Source: Candidatus Defluviicoccus seviourii
Lineage (GTDB): Bacteria; Pseudomonadota; Alphaproteobacteria; Rhodospirillales; Defluviicoccaceae
Direction of reading: 5' to 3'
Assembly: GCA_900609035.2 (NCBI GenBank)
Contig: UXAT02000053.1
Location: forward strand, 1 to 64,000
Length of the DNA: 64,000 nucleotides
Shown here: positions 50,254-59,442 of the stretch, piece after piece
Layout of the letters: each line of letters starts with the position of its first letter
Numbering within the stretch: the first letter of the stretch is position 1
The notes under the pieces: generated by a model
What the model was told of the DNA's origin: nothing
What the model saw: the letters and a program-made list of their open reading frames with translations, nothing else
Databases searched by the model: none
Made by a program: the position numbers and the translations under genes

Positions 50254-51186
50254 TCAGGCCGCGTAGGCGCCGCGATCCGTGTCGTGTGGCCGCGGGACCG
50301 GCGGCGCCGGCGTCCACGTGAATGCCTTCGCCGCGCGCACGAATGCGCCCACCGCAGGCGAGAACGGACGGCCGCGGACGGTGACCAGATCGACCGTGCG
50401 ATACATTTCGGGCTCAACCAGGGGGCGGCCGACGATGCCGGGCATCGTCACGCAGTACTCAGGGAAGAAACCGAAGCCGTGCCCGGCGGCGATCATCGCC
50501 TGGACCCAGTCATCGCGCTCGCTGCGGAAAACCATTTGCACCTCGACGCCCAGGCGTTGCAGGGCTGCAGTCGCCACCTCGTATACTTCGCAATTGATCC
50601 GGTTAATGTAACGCCCCTTGTGCAAATCTTTGCAGCGCACGGTCTCGTGTGCGGCGAGCGGATGGTCGCGCGCGACCGCGACGACGAAGCGTTCGTAGAA
50701 CAGTGGCAAGGCGTGCAAGCGGTCGTGCGGCTGCAGTTCCGGCATACCGTAGATGGCAACGTCGATCTCGCCGTTCAGCAGCTTGCTCTGCAACGCCTGG
50801 GCGGAGGCGTCGAGCACGCAGATGTCCAACCCCTGATGGCTCTCGGCAAACGAACGCAGGAAATCCGACACCATGATTGGCCCGATCGTGCACATCACGC
50901 CAATCCGCAGCGAGATGCCATCCAGGTTGGCAAAACTGCGGGCGAAAGCGTGCGCCGCCTGTGTTTGGCCCAGCATGTCCTCGAAGTAGGGCTGCATGAG
51001 GCGGCCCAACTCGGTGAGGTGCGTATTCTGCCGTTCTCGGTGGAAAAGCGGACCGCCCAACTCGCGCTCAAGGTTCTGGATTGCGCGGGTCAGGCTCGGC
51101 TGCGCCACGTTGCACTTTTCTGCAGCGCGCGTGAAGTTGAGGGTCTCGCACAAGGTGACAAAGTACTTAACTTGGTAGAGCTCCAT
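50254..51186 (-). CDS. LysR-family transcription regulator (second of tandem pair)
   Basis: 310 residues. The HTH MELYQVKYFVTLCETLNFTRAAEKCNVAQPSLTRAIQNLERE is close to that of the 49,308 gene. The effector domain includes RIGVMCTIGPIMVSDFLRSF. The two share most of the HTH and MCTIGP in the sensor domain, so they are duplicates. 67 bases separate them, and this copy has a longer C-terminus. Confidence 0.9.
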   Translation of the reverse strand: MELYQVKYFVTLCETLNFTRAAEKCNVAQPSLTRAIQNLERELGGPLFHRERQNTHLTELGRLMQPYFEDMLGQTQAAHAFARSFANLDGISLRIGVMCTIGPIMVSDFLRSFAESHQGLDICVLDASAQALQSKLLNGEIDVAIYGMPELQPHDRLHALPLFYERFVVAVARDHPLAAHETVRCKDLHKGRYINRINCEVYEVATAALQRLGVEVQMVFRSERDDWVQAMIAAGHGFGFFPEYCVTMPGIVGRPLVEPEMYRTVDLVTVRGRPFSPAVGAFVRAAKAFTWTPAPPVPRPHDTDRGAYAA

Positions 51187-51344
51187 TCCCGCCTCATCCC
51201 AGCGTTGTTAGATTATTCAAGCGGTCCCGCATAACTGGAGCGAAGAAATCGTAATTCGGATCAGGGCCGGACGCAAGAAATCCTAGATGGCAAATTCCAT
51301 CTACAGTCGCTGCAGGAGCGTCGCCAGGCCAAGCGCCCGAGGGG

Positions 51345-53465
51345 TCAGTCGGTGCCGCCCTCCCCTCCGGTAATCAGGCGGACGCTGCGGTTGAAGGTGA
51401 GATACGACCAGAACCAGTCGAACATCACCGCGATCCGTGAGCGCGCATCGACGAGAAACGCGACGTGCACCAAACCCCACAGCCACCAGGCAATACCACC
51501 GCTCAAGCGCATGCCCGGCAGCTCGGCAACCGCAGCCTTGCGGCCGATGGTCGCCATCGAGCCGAGATTGCGGTAGCGGAACGGGCCAGGATCGCGCCGG
51601 CCTTCGATCCGGGCACGGATCAGCCGCGCGACATAGTGGCCCTGTTGCTTGGCGACGGCAGCAAGGCCCGGCAGCGGCCGGCCATCGTCACCGGCGCACG
51701 CAGCCGTATCGCCGATGGCAAAGATGTTTGACAGGCCGGGCACCGCGAGATCGGCCGCGACCTCGATCCGGCCAGCGTTGTCGCGCTTGGCATCGATCCA
51801 GCGGCCGGCCGGCGAGGCCATGACTCCTGCTGCCCACAGCACCGTCCCCGCCTCGACGCGCTGATTGCCGATGGTCGCCCCCTGGCTGTCGATGCCGTCG
51901 ACGCGGGTGTTGATCATCACCTCGACCCCCAGCTCCTCAAGCGCCTGAGTGGCGGATGTGGACAGGCTCTCAGGCAGGGCCGGCAGGATGCGCGGCGCCG
52001 ATTGCACCAAGATCACGCGCGCCTCGGCCGGATCGATGCTGCGGAATTCCTCGCGCAGGGTTTGGTGTGCCAGCTCCGCAATCGCGCCTGCGAGCTCGAC
52101 CCCGGTCGGGCCGCCGCCAACGATGACGAAGGTCAGGAGACGCTTTCGTTCGGCCGGATCATCGCTGGCTTCCGCCTGCTCGAAGGCAGACAGGATCCGG
52201 CTGCGCATCGCCGTTGCGTCGTCGATCTTCTTCAAGCCGGGCGCAAACGGCTCCCAGGCGTCCTTGCCGAAGTAGCTGTGCCGGGCGCCGGTCGCCAACA
52301 CCAGGTAGTCGTAGCCGACCGGCCGCTGCGAACCGGCGCGGAACTGGATCTCGCGTCGGTGCGGATCGATGGCAGCGACCCGGCCCATCAGGACCTGGCA
52401 GTTGCGCTGGTCGCGCACCAGCGTGCGGATCGGCACCGCGATATCGGCCGGCGACAAGGTCGCGGTGGCGACTTGGTACAACAGCGGCTGGAAGAGATGG
52501 TAGTTGCGCCGGTCGATCAGCGTGACCCGCGCCCGGGCGTGCTTGAGCGCCCGCGCGGCGGCAATGCCGCCAAATCCGGCACCGATGATGACGACCCGCG
52601 GCGCATCCGTGTACCAAGCCGGGTCCATGGTGAGGCTCGGGCACAGGGCGCGAATGCTGGTCTGCACCAAGCGGTCAAGCGAGAGTGCACCTGCGCCATG
52701 GATCGCGAAGAAACCTAGAACGAACAGGCGCAGGACGGGATCGCCGAGTTCGGGGATTGCCGCCTGCGTGGTGAGGGTCAGGATCATCAGGACGAACGCG
52801 GCAAACCGTGTCGCCAGCCCGGCCGCGAGCAGCGCGCAGGCGGCGATTGTCAGCGCCGTTGCACCGCCGCCGCTGCTGGCTACAGCACTCATCACCAGCC
52901 AGCCGAACCAGATGCGTACTGCCACGAGGTACGGGGGCAGGAAGGTTCGCTGCAGCCAGCCGGCAAGCCGCAGCAACGTAGCGGCGAAGGGAATGGCGGA
53001 GCCTGACAGGTGCGGCGCGATCAGGTGATCCAAGGACAGCGCGCCGGCACCGCGGATGGCCAAGAGCCCCAGGAGCACCATCCACAAACTGTGGTCGGTA
53101 AGTTCCAGGTAGGTCAGCTGCAAGAAGAGCGTGGTTGCCAGCAGCGGCAGAACCGCGAGCCGCGTGCACAGGCCAACGGCCAGGAGCGGCGCGCAGATCA
53201 GCTCGATGCCGGTGCCAAGCACGGCCGCCGTCGCCGGAGCCAGTCCCGGTACGGGATGCTCCGTTGTGTAGAGCATCACCGTCGAGGCCCAGGTCGCCGT
53301 CTTGACGACGCCGGAGACGAAGAAGATCTGTGCCAGCCAGAGGCGGATGACGAGGTCAAGCACCGGGCCGAGCGTCCGCGCGCACGCCTCGACCGTGTTC
53401 TCCCACGCTTCAAATACCGGCGCGAAACGCGTCCCGATCCGCGCGGCCGCGGCTGAGCCGGCCAT
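51345..53465 (-). CDS. Fusion: DoxX-DoxX-type II NADH dehydrogenase
   Basis: 706 residues from ATG 53465 (GGGAGG upstream). Residues about 38-150 are a DoxX unit (VIRLWLAQIFFVSGVVKTATWAS, LSLDHLIA) and about 160-280 a second (VRIWFGWLVMSAVASSG, LSLDRLVQ). The rest (about 290-690) is an NDH-2 flavoprotein: RVVIIGAGFGGIAAARALK, NYHLFQPLLYQVATATLSPADI, FVIVGGGPTGVELAGAI and GDTAACAGDDGRPLPGLAAVAKQQG. It ends with membrane helices. It would oxidise NADH to quinone, with the DoxX parts perhaps passing electrons elsewhere. Confidence 0.87.
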   Translation of the reverse strand: MAGSAAAARIGTRFAPVFEAWENTVEACARTLGPVLDLVIRLWLAQIFFVSGVVKTATWASTVMLYTTEHPVPGLAPATAAVLGTGIELICAPLLAVGLCTRLAVLPLLATTLFLQLTYLELTDHSLWMVLLGLLAIRGAGALSLDHLIAPHLSGSAIPFAATLLRLAGWLQRTFLPPYLVAVRIWFGWLVMSAVASSGGGATALTIAACALLAAGLATRFAAFVLMILTLTTQAAIPELGDPVLRLFVLGFFAIHGAGALSLDRLVQTSIRALCPSLTMDPAWYTDAPRVVIIGAGFGGIAAARALKHARARVTLIDRRNYHLFQPLLYQVATATLSPADIAVPIRTLVRDQRNCQVLMGRVAAIDPHRREIQFRAGSQRPVGYDYLVLATGARHSYFGKDAWEPFAPGLKKIDDATAMRSRILSAFEQAEASDDPAERKRLLTFVIVGGGPTGVELAGAIAELAHQTLREEFRSIDPAEARVILVQSAPRILPALPESLSTSATQALEELGVEVMINTRVDGIDSQGATIGNQRVEAGTVLWAAGVMASPAGRWIDAKRDNAGRIEVAADLAVPGLSNIFAIGDTAACAGDDGRPLPGLAAVAKQQGHYVARLIRARIEGRRDPGPFRYRNLGSMATIGRKAAVAELPGMRLSGGIAWWLWGLVHVAFLVDARSRIAVMFDWFWSYLTFNRSVRLITGGEGGTD

Positions 53466-53719
53466 GGTCACCTCCCATCAAACCATCGGGCGGATGCGAT
53501 CCGACCCTTGAGCTTGAATCATGGCAGGTGGTGCGGTCGGCGGTGAAATGCCGTCTCGCTAGCAATTCCATGCACGTGCGTTATCGAACGCGCCCAGAAG
53601 AGCTAGCGCAGCGACCCAATCGGGCGATTCACGCCCGAGCATGGTTGTCGCTGCACAACATATTGAATCGCGTGCATTTTCGGCACAAACAGAATGGACG
53701 CTCTGTTTGTGCCAGTGCA

Positions 53720-54442
53720 CTAGCGCAGATAGACAGCCTGCAACAACGCGAGTGGGCGCTGCTCGCCGTCGCGCAGTTCGAGTGCCGGACCGGCGATGCG
53801 CCAAGTCCTGGTGTTCGCCAGCACATCGACGAGGCGGCGCTCGCGCTCGTCCAGCGGCGGCGGGCAGGCCATGCGGGTGGCGGCAGTCGCCCCAAAACGC
53901 AGGTTCTCGCCATCCGTCTCATAGCCGCCGATCAGCTGGTTGCAGCCGGCGGTTGCGGTGAATCGGGGCTCACCGATGCGCAGGATCAGGTGCGGTTCGC
54001 GGCGCCCGGCGACCGCAGCAATCTCCTCTTGGCCGAGAAGCACCAAGCGCCAGTAGGTGTTGGTCAGTGACGCATCCACCCGATTGCGCTCGCATGTCTC
54101 TCTGGGCCAGACGTGGACAAAGCGCTCGATGATCGCCGTCGGTTCGGTGCCGGTGCCCTCTTCGGCGCGCGGCCGGTCGGCGATACGGCCCTCAAACGTG
54201 ATCATCAGCGGCTGGCCCAGCTTCTCGCGCGCGGACAGGTACGCCTCTTCGAGCCGCCGATAGTCGGCTGCCATCGCCACCGGGTAGCTGCGCTCCGTGC
54301 CGCAGTCGGTCAGGCGCGGCGCATCGGCAAGCGTCATAAAGGCGCCGGTGATGAGAGGGGGCGCGGAAACGGTCTTTTCAGGAGTCGCCTGACAAGCCGC
54401 CAAGCCGGCTGCGAGCACCAAGCCCAGTCGTGAAATCCGCAT
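53720..54442 (-). CDS. META-domain lipoprotein (HslJ/NlpE-like)
   Basis: 240 residues. Lipobox LAAGLAACQ (Cys17). The N-terminal half (TDCGTERSYPVAMAADYRRLEEAYLSARE) recalls NlpE-type copper or stress lipoproteins. The C-terminal META part is LTNTYWRLVLLGQEEI, then ATAGCNQLIGGYETDGENLRFG and ATRMACPP. Envelope stress role likely, in keeping with the nearby bufferin and redox genes. Confidence 0.8.
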   Translation of the reverse strand: MRISRLGLVLAAGLAACQATPEKTVSAPPLITGAFMTLADAPRLTDCGTERSYPVAMAADYRRLEEAYLSAREKLGQPLMITFEGRIADRPRAEEGTGTEPTAIIERFVHVWPRETCERNRVDASLTNTYWRLVLLGQEEIAAVAGRREPHLILRIGEPRFTATAGCNQLIGGYETDGENLRFGATAATRMACPPPLDERERRLVDVLANTRTWRIAGPALELRDGEQRPLALLQAVYLR

Positions 54443-55015
54443 GCTTCGTTGACCCCGGTTTGAGCGCGCGGATCACGCCGGTCTACGGCGGGCCCGCGCG
54501 ACCGTTGCTGTCGCCACGCCTAAGCGCGGATCTTGCGCCCTTTGCTGCCACGATCCAAGCGTGGACAGCCAAAGAGGAGAGCGCAACACGGCGTTGATCG
54601 ATCATCGATTCTGCCTGTCCGAAAGGCACCCCGCGCAAAGTCAGTACATTTCTTGGGCAATTCTTGGGCACTCTGCACGCCTCGTTTCCCCCATCGCGTC
54701 CAGCCCTGACGGTCCTCACTGAATGCTGCAGCCTGATCCGCTACCGGCCGCTACAGCGCTCTCATTTTTTTGCCGGCAACAACCGACACTGGCACGGCTC
54801 TTGATACATCAAGGCCAACTACTGCGATCCAGGAGCTTTTCGCGACCGCGCTTTTTCCGACGGGCCGGCATGAGAGTGGGTAGGCACTGTTGGTGCGAGG
54901 GAATTCCGCCGCCCAACGAACCCACGGGGACTCTCATCGGCCATGGCGTAGACGGTGAGGGTTAGGCCGCAGAAGATCCACTGAAATGAAGGCGTGATCA
55001 GGAGACTTAAGCGTC
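54443..55015. other. Intergenic region upstream of amt
   Basis: 573 bases without a convincing gene; the 80-residue plus-strand frame at 54,723 has no RBS or recognised motif. The main feature is the sigma-54-like motif at 54,790. A GCAC/GTGC short dyad lies near 54,885, possibly an NtrC-type site but weak. Confidence 0.5.
54790..54805 (+). promoter_or_regulatory. Sigma-54-type promoter motif ahead of amt
   Basis: TGGCACG GCTC TTGAT matches TGGCACG-N4-TTGCW except one base (TTGAT). It is 211 bases upstream of the amt start. Ammonium transporters are often under NtrC and sigma-54 control, which makes this credible. Confidence 0.5.
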
Positions 55016-56344
55016 ATGCGAAAAAGACAACTGATATCGATCGGGCTGCTGACTGCGGGCGCGGGAGTTCTGTTCGCGTCTCTCGCCAGCGCTCAAGAAG
55101 CCGCGGCACCAACCCTCGACACAGGCGACAACGCCTGGATGCTGACGTCGACGGTGCTGGTGCTCATGATGCTGTTCCCAGGCCTTGCACTGTTCTACGG
55201 CGGCATGGTTCGAAAAAAGAACGTGCTCGCGCTGTTGACGCAGTGTTTCACGACGGGCGCACTTCTGTCTGTTCTTTGGGTTGTTGTCGGATACAGCATC
55301 GCTTTCACTGAAAACAATCCGTTCTTTGGCGGCCTGGACAAAGCCTTTTTGAACGGGATCATGCCGGACACGCTTTCGGGAACCATACCTGAGAACGTCT
55401 TCGTTATGTTTCAGTGCTCCTTTGCGATTATCACGCCCGCGATCATCATTGGCAGCTTCGCCGACCGGATGAAGTTCTCGGCCATCCTTTGGTACATGGC
55501 ATTGTGGATGCTGTTCGTTTATGCCCCGACGGCCCACATGGTCTGGGGACCGGGCGGTTACCTGCTCGATGCAGGCGTGCTCGACTTCGCCGGCGGTACG
55601 GTCGTGCATATCAACGCCGGTTTTGCGGGCCTGGTCGCCGCAATCATGGTTGGCAAACGGACCGGGCTGCGCGCCAGCGAGACCTCGGTCAGCGAAAGCA
55701 TGGCCCCACACAACCTGATTCTCACCATGATCGGCGCCTCACTGCTGTGGGTCGGCTGGTTCGGCTTCAACGTCGGCTCGTCGCTGGCAGCGGGCGGGTC
55801 CGCCGGCAACGTCTTCGTCACCACCCACACCGCAACGGCGGCGGCGGTGCTGTCATGGATGGGGATCGAGTGGCTCGTGCGCGGCAAGCCGACCCTGCTT
55901 GGCGCGGCCTCGGGTGCGGTTGCCGGATTGGTAGCGATCACCCCGGCCTGTGGCTTCGTGGACGTCAAGGGCGCGCTCGCAATCGGCCTCTTGTCCGGAA
56001 TCGTCTGCTACTGGGGCGCAACGTGGCTGAAGCACAAGCTTGGCATCGACGATGCGCTGGACTGCTTCGGCGTCCACGGTGTTGGCGGTGTTTTGGGCGC
56101 AATCCTGACCGGCGTGTTTGCGATCCAGGCCATCGGTGGCGAAGGCAAGTCCGGCCTGATCGACGGCAACCCCGACCAGATTCTCACTCAGATCTTCGGT
56201 GTTGGCGTGACCATCGGGCTCACCGTTGTCGGCAGCTTCATTATCCTGAAGGTGATCGACCTCGTGATCGGTCTGCGCGTATCCGAGAGCGTTGAGCGCG
56301 AGGGGCTCGACATGGCGATCCACGGGGAAGCGCTACACAACTGA
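55016..56344 (+). CDS. amt: Ammonium transporter
   Basis: 442 residues, N-terminal signal-like start (ending ASAQE), then 11 helices. ALFYGGMVRKKNVLALL, FQCSFAIITPAIIIGSFADRMKF, and the pore histidines at about 174 (AHMVWGPGGYLLD) and in CFGVHGVGGVLGAIL near 347 are AmtB features. It has no glnK partner next to it. Divergent from purU and the glutamine synthetase operon, it probably imports ammonium or methylammonium. Confidence 0.95.
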   Translation: MRKRQLISIGLLTAGAGVLFASLASAQEAAAPTLDTGDNAWMLTSTVLVLMMLFPGLALFYGGMVRKKNVLALLTQCFTTGALLSVLWVVVGYSIAFTENNPFFGGLDKAFLNGIMPDTLSGTIPENVFVMFQCSFAIITPAIIIGSFADRMKFSAILWYMALWMLFVYAPTAHMVWGPGGYLLDAGVLDFAGGTVVHINAGFAGLVAAIMVGKRTGLRASETSVSESMAPHNLILTMIGASLLWVGWFGFNVGSSLAAGGSAGNVFVTTHTATAAAVLSWMGIEWLVRGKPTLLGAASGAVAGLVAITPACGFVDVKGALAIGLLSGIVCYWGATWLKHKLGIDDALDCFGVHGVGGVLGAILTGVFAIQAIGGEGKSGLIDGNPDQILTQIFGVGVTIGLTVVGSFIILKVIDLVIGLRVSESVEREGLDMAIHGEALHN

Positions 56345-56370
56345 CGAATGAATGCGCCACAGGCGCCGTC

Positions 56371-56406
56371 GGGAGGGCGCGCGGACTTCAAGCCGCGCTC
56401 CCTCCC
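56371..56406 (+). terminator. Hairpin after amt
   Basis: GGGAGGGCGCGCGG (56,371-56,384) pairs with CCGCGCTCCCTCCC (56,393-56,406), 14 bases with one mismatch and an eight-base loop. It begins 27 bases after the amt stop. No T-tract follows, so it may also serve the convergent purU message. Confidence 0.6.
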
Positions 56407-56486
56407 CGGCCCTGTCAGGGGCGGTCCTTTGCGCTCAGGCGCGGCCCTTGACGCCCAGTGTTCAGCGCAGAACGGAAGTCAAGTGT

Positions 56487-57338
56487 TCAGCGCAAGACGA
56501 CGGTTTTCTTACCGTTGACGAAGACCCGGCGCTCGACGTGCCATTGGACGGCACGCGCCAGAACAACGTTCTCGATATCCCGGCCCATCATCATCAGGCT
56601 CTCGGCGCTATGGCTGTGACCGACACGCTCGACTGCCTGCTCGATAATCGGTCCCTCGTCGAGGTTCTCAGTCACATAATGAGCGGTGGCGCCGATAATC
56701 TTGACACCGCGCTCGTGGGCCTGCTGGTAAGGCTTCGCACCCTTGAAGCTCGGCAGAAACGAATGATGAATGTTGATGCAGTGCTTATCCAGGTAGCGGC
56801 ATAATTCCGGCGACAAGACCTGCATGTAACGCGCGAGCACAACGAGTTCGACGTTCAGCGTCTCGATCAGGTTGATGACCTCCGCTTCTTGCGCCTTCTT
56901 GGTCTCTGCCGTCACCGGCAGATGATGAAACGGGATGTTGTGCCAACGCGCCAGCGGGGCGAGGTCGGGATGGTTGGACACCACAGCCGCCACGTCGATC
57001 GGCAGCTGGCCAATGCGGTAGCGGTACAATAAGTCGTTCAGGCAGTGGTCGAACTTCGACACCAAGATCATGACCCGCGTCCGCTGCGCGGTCGGATGGA
57101 TCCCCCAGCGCATGCGGAACCGTTCGGCCACATCGCCAAACCGGCTTCTTATTTGCGTCAGGTCCGGCATGCGGCCGTTTGCCGAGCGGAAGACGGTCCG
57201 CATAAAAAATTGAGCCGTCTGCTCATCACCGAAATGGACAGATTCGGTGATAAAGGCGTCATGCGCGCTCAGAAAACCACTGACGGCGGCGACGATGCCG
57301 ATCGTATCGGGACAGCTCATACTCAAGACGTAGTGCAC
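56487..57338 (-). CDS. purU: Formyltetrahydrofolate deformylase
   Basis: 283 residues. An N-terminal ACT domain (MSCPDTIGIVAAVSGFLSAH) is followed by a formyltransferase-type domain with VMILVSKFDHCLNDLLYR and the active segment NIHHSFLPSFKGAKPYQQA, then TAHYVTENLDEGPIIEQ. It releases formate from 10-formyl-THF. In methylated-amine operons it removes the one-carbon units made by demethylation. It is last in the operon, 49 bases after the glutamine synthetase stop. Confidence 0.96.
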   Translation of the reverse strand: MHYVLSMSCPDTIGIVAAVSGFLSAHDAFITESVHFGDEQTAQFFMRTVFRSANGRMPDLTQIRSRFGDVAERFRMRWGIHPTAQRTRVMILVSKFDHCLNDLLYRYRIGQLPIDVAAVVSNHPDLAPLARWHNIPFHHLPVTAETKKAQEAEVINLIETLNVELVVLARYMQVLSPELCRYLDKHCINIHHSFLPSFKGAKPYQQAHERGVKIIGATAHYVTENLDEGPIIEQAVERVGHSHSAESLMMMGRDIENVVLARAVQWHVERRVFVNGKKTVVLR

Positions 57339-57387
57339 GCTCGCCTCACCCTTCGTGTTGCATCGGTGATGATTTCGGAACGTCGTG

Positions 57388-58695
57388 TCAGCAGTCGAGC
57401 GTGCGCGCGCGCTCCCAAGCGCTCGGGTGGCTCATGAAGTCGTTCCACTCCTGGAGCTTGAGCTTGACGTAGCTGTCCACAAAGCGACCGCCGAGGGCAG
57501 CGCGCAGAACCTCGCTGCCGTCGAGCAGGCGCAATGCGTCAAGAAGGTTCAGCGGCAGCTTGCGAACACCAGCCACCGTGTGACCATCGGTGTACATGTT
57601 GATGTCAAGCCGCTCGCCGGGATCCCGCTGGTTCCGGATGCCGTCGAGGCCAGCGGCAAGAACGGCCGCGTGACTGAGGTAGGGATTGACGGCTCCGTCC
57701 ATCAGCCGCAACTCGAAACGGCCCGGATCGGGGATGCGCACCATGTGCGTCCGGTTGTTTCCCCCGTACGTAATGGAGTTTGGCGACCATGTTGCGCCCG
57801 AGGCCGTGATCGGCGCGTTGATCCGCTTGTAGCTGTTGACGGTCGGATTGAAGACGGCGCACAGCGCATCGGCCGAATGCATGATCCCGCCGAGGAAATT
57901 GTAGGCAAGCGGCGAGAGGCCAAGTTCGCCATCATCCGCATGGAAGACGTTGTCGCTGCCAACGCCGTTCCATAACGAGACATGCATGTGACAGCCGTTA
58001 CCGGTCAGGGAATTGAACGGTTTCGGCATAAAGGTCGCGCGCATGCCATGCTGCTCCGCGATCGTCTTCGCCATGTACTTGAAGAAGACATGCCGATCGG
58101 CGGACTTGAGCGCGTCGTCAAAGGCCCAGTTCATTTCGAACTGGCCGTTGGCATCCTCATGATCGTTCTGGTAAGGCCCCCAGCCGAGCTCATCCATTGC
58201 ATCGCAAATGGCACGGATGACGTTGTATTGCCGCATGAGAGCCTGCTGATCGTAGCAGGGCTTGGGATAGCTGTCGAAGACGTCGGCGATCGCATCGCCT
58301 TCCGGTGTCAGAAGGAAGAACTCGCATTCGATGCCGGTCTTCATGGTGTAGCCCAAGGCGCGGGCATTGGCGATTTGCTCCTTGAGGACATCACGCGGCC
58401 CGTGCGCAAGCACTTCCCCGCCGACGACAAGCGCGGACGCCAGCCAGCCAACCTCCTTGTTCCACGGCAACTGGATCAAGCTGTCCGGATCCGGCAGGGC
58501 AAACATGTCCGCGTCCGCCGGGGTCAGGTCGAGGTGGGTGGCGAAACCAGCGAAGCCGGCGCCGTTCTTCTGCATTCCGGCGATCGCCCCGAGCGGCACC
58601 AGCTTCGCCCGAAGCACCCCGAAAAGATCAACGTAACTGATGAGGAAGTAGCGGATGCCGCGTTCCCGGCCGAGTTCATGCAGGCTTGTAGCCAT
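57388..58695 (-). CDS. Type III glutamine synthetase / gamma-glutamylmethylamide synthetase
   Basis: 435 residues from ATG 58695 with GGAGG eight bases upstream. Blocks YFLISYVDLFGVLRAKLVP, KTGIECEFFLLTPEGDAI, HEDANGQFEMNWAF, NGCHMHVSLW and the C-terminal WERARTLDC match both GlnT and GmaS, which cannot be told apart by eye. Neighbours (four-subunit methyl-amino acid oxidase, purU, amt) favour GmaS of the N-methylglutamate pathway; mgsABC genes were not seen. Confidence 0.85.
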   Translation of the reverse strand: MATSLHELGRERGIRYFLISYVDLFGVLRAKLVPLGAIAGMQKNGAGFAGFATHLDLTPADADMFALPDPDSLIQLPWNKEVGWLASALVVGGEVLAHGPRDVLKEQIANARALGYTMKTGIECEFFLLTPEGDAIADVFDSYPKPCYDQQALMRQYNVIRAICDAMDELGWGPYQNDHEDANGQFEMNWAFDDALKSADRHVFFKYMAKTIAEQHGMRATFMPKPFNSLTGNGCHMHVSLWNGVGSDNVFHADDGELGLSPLAYNFLGGIMHSADALCAVFNPTVNSYKRINAPITASGATWSPNSITYGGNNRTHMVRIPDPGRFELRLMDGAVNPYLSHAAVLAAGLDGIRNQRDPGERLDINMYTDGHTVAGVRKLPLNLLDALRLLDGSEVLRAALGGRFVDSYVKLKLQEWNDFMSHPSAWERARTLDC

Positions 58696-58806
58696 GTTTC
58701 TTGCCTCCACCCTGAAAAGATCCAACGTCCGAAAGTAACGTCACTGCAAAAAACGAGCCGCTAACCAGCAATGACGCGAAACGCCATGACAAAAAACGAT
58801 CTCACC

Positions 58807-59439
58807 TCACTCGGTTCGCAGTCCAACGATCACCGACAGGAAGCGGATCGGCAACTGGCTCAGTTCTTCCGGGCCATGCGGCGCATCGGCGTCGAAGAAC
58901 AGCGAGTCGCCGGGATTGAGCGCGTAGATCCGATCGCCATGGCGGTAGACGACCTTGCCCTCCAGGACATAGATGAATTCCAGCCCCGCGTGCTGGAACA
59001 GCGGGAACACCTCGGATTTCTCGGTCAACGTGATCAGATAGGGGTCGAAGGCAATCTGCTTATGCAGCGTGTGCCCCAGCAGTTGGTACTGGTGGCCGGC
59101 CCGCGTACCGCGGCGCTCGATGGTCAGGCCTTCGCCGGCACGCACGAGGATCGCATCCCGCTTCTCCTCGAAGCGGCGGAACAGGGCAGTGAAAGGAACG
59201 TTGAGGGCGCGCGAGAGGTTGGCGAGCGTCGCCAGCGACGGGGATGTCTGGCCGTTCTCGATCTTTGACAGCATCCCCGCCGAAAGCCCGGCCTCGCGCG
59301 CCAAGTCGACCACCGACATGCCGAGACGGAGGCGGAACTCCCGCACTTGCCGCCCGATCGCCGCTTCGAGACCATTGTCCCTTGCGCCTTGCAGGGCATG
59401 GACGTTGCCTTCGTCATCGAGCGTCGTGATCGCGGTCAA
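58807..59439 (-). CDS. XRE-cupin regulator of the oxidase operon
   Basis: 210 residues. The HTH is VREFRLRLGMSVVDLAREAGLSAGMLSKIENGQTSPSLATLANLSRAL (about residues 32-79). A cupin follows: LEFIYVLEGKVVYRHGDRIYALNPGDSLFFDADAPHGPE. It fits regulators of choline, polyamine and methylated-amine genes. It sits between soxG and the GS gene (four-base gap after soxG). Ligand unknown. Confidence 0.9.
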   Translation of the reverse strand: MTAITTLDDEGNVHALQGARDNGLEAAIGRQVREFRLRLGMSVVDLAREAGLSAGMLSKIENGQTSPSLATLANLSRALNVPFTALFRRFEEKRDAILVRAGEGLTIERRGTRAGHQYQLLGHTLHKQIAFDPYLITLTEKSEVFPLFQHAGLEFIYVLEGKVVYRHGDRIYALNPGDSLFFDADAPHGPEELSQLPIRFLSVIVGLRTE

Positions 59440-59442
59440 CTC

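Noticed and set aside
54723..54965. 80-residue plus-strand frame in the amt leader
   Set aside because: No RBS, no motif, unusual residue mix; the region looks regulatory.
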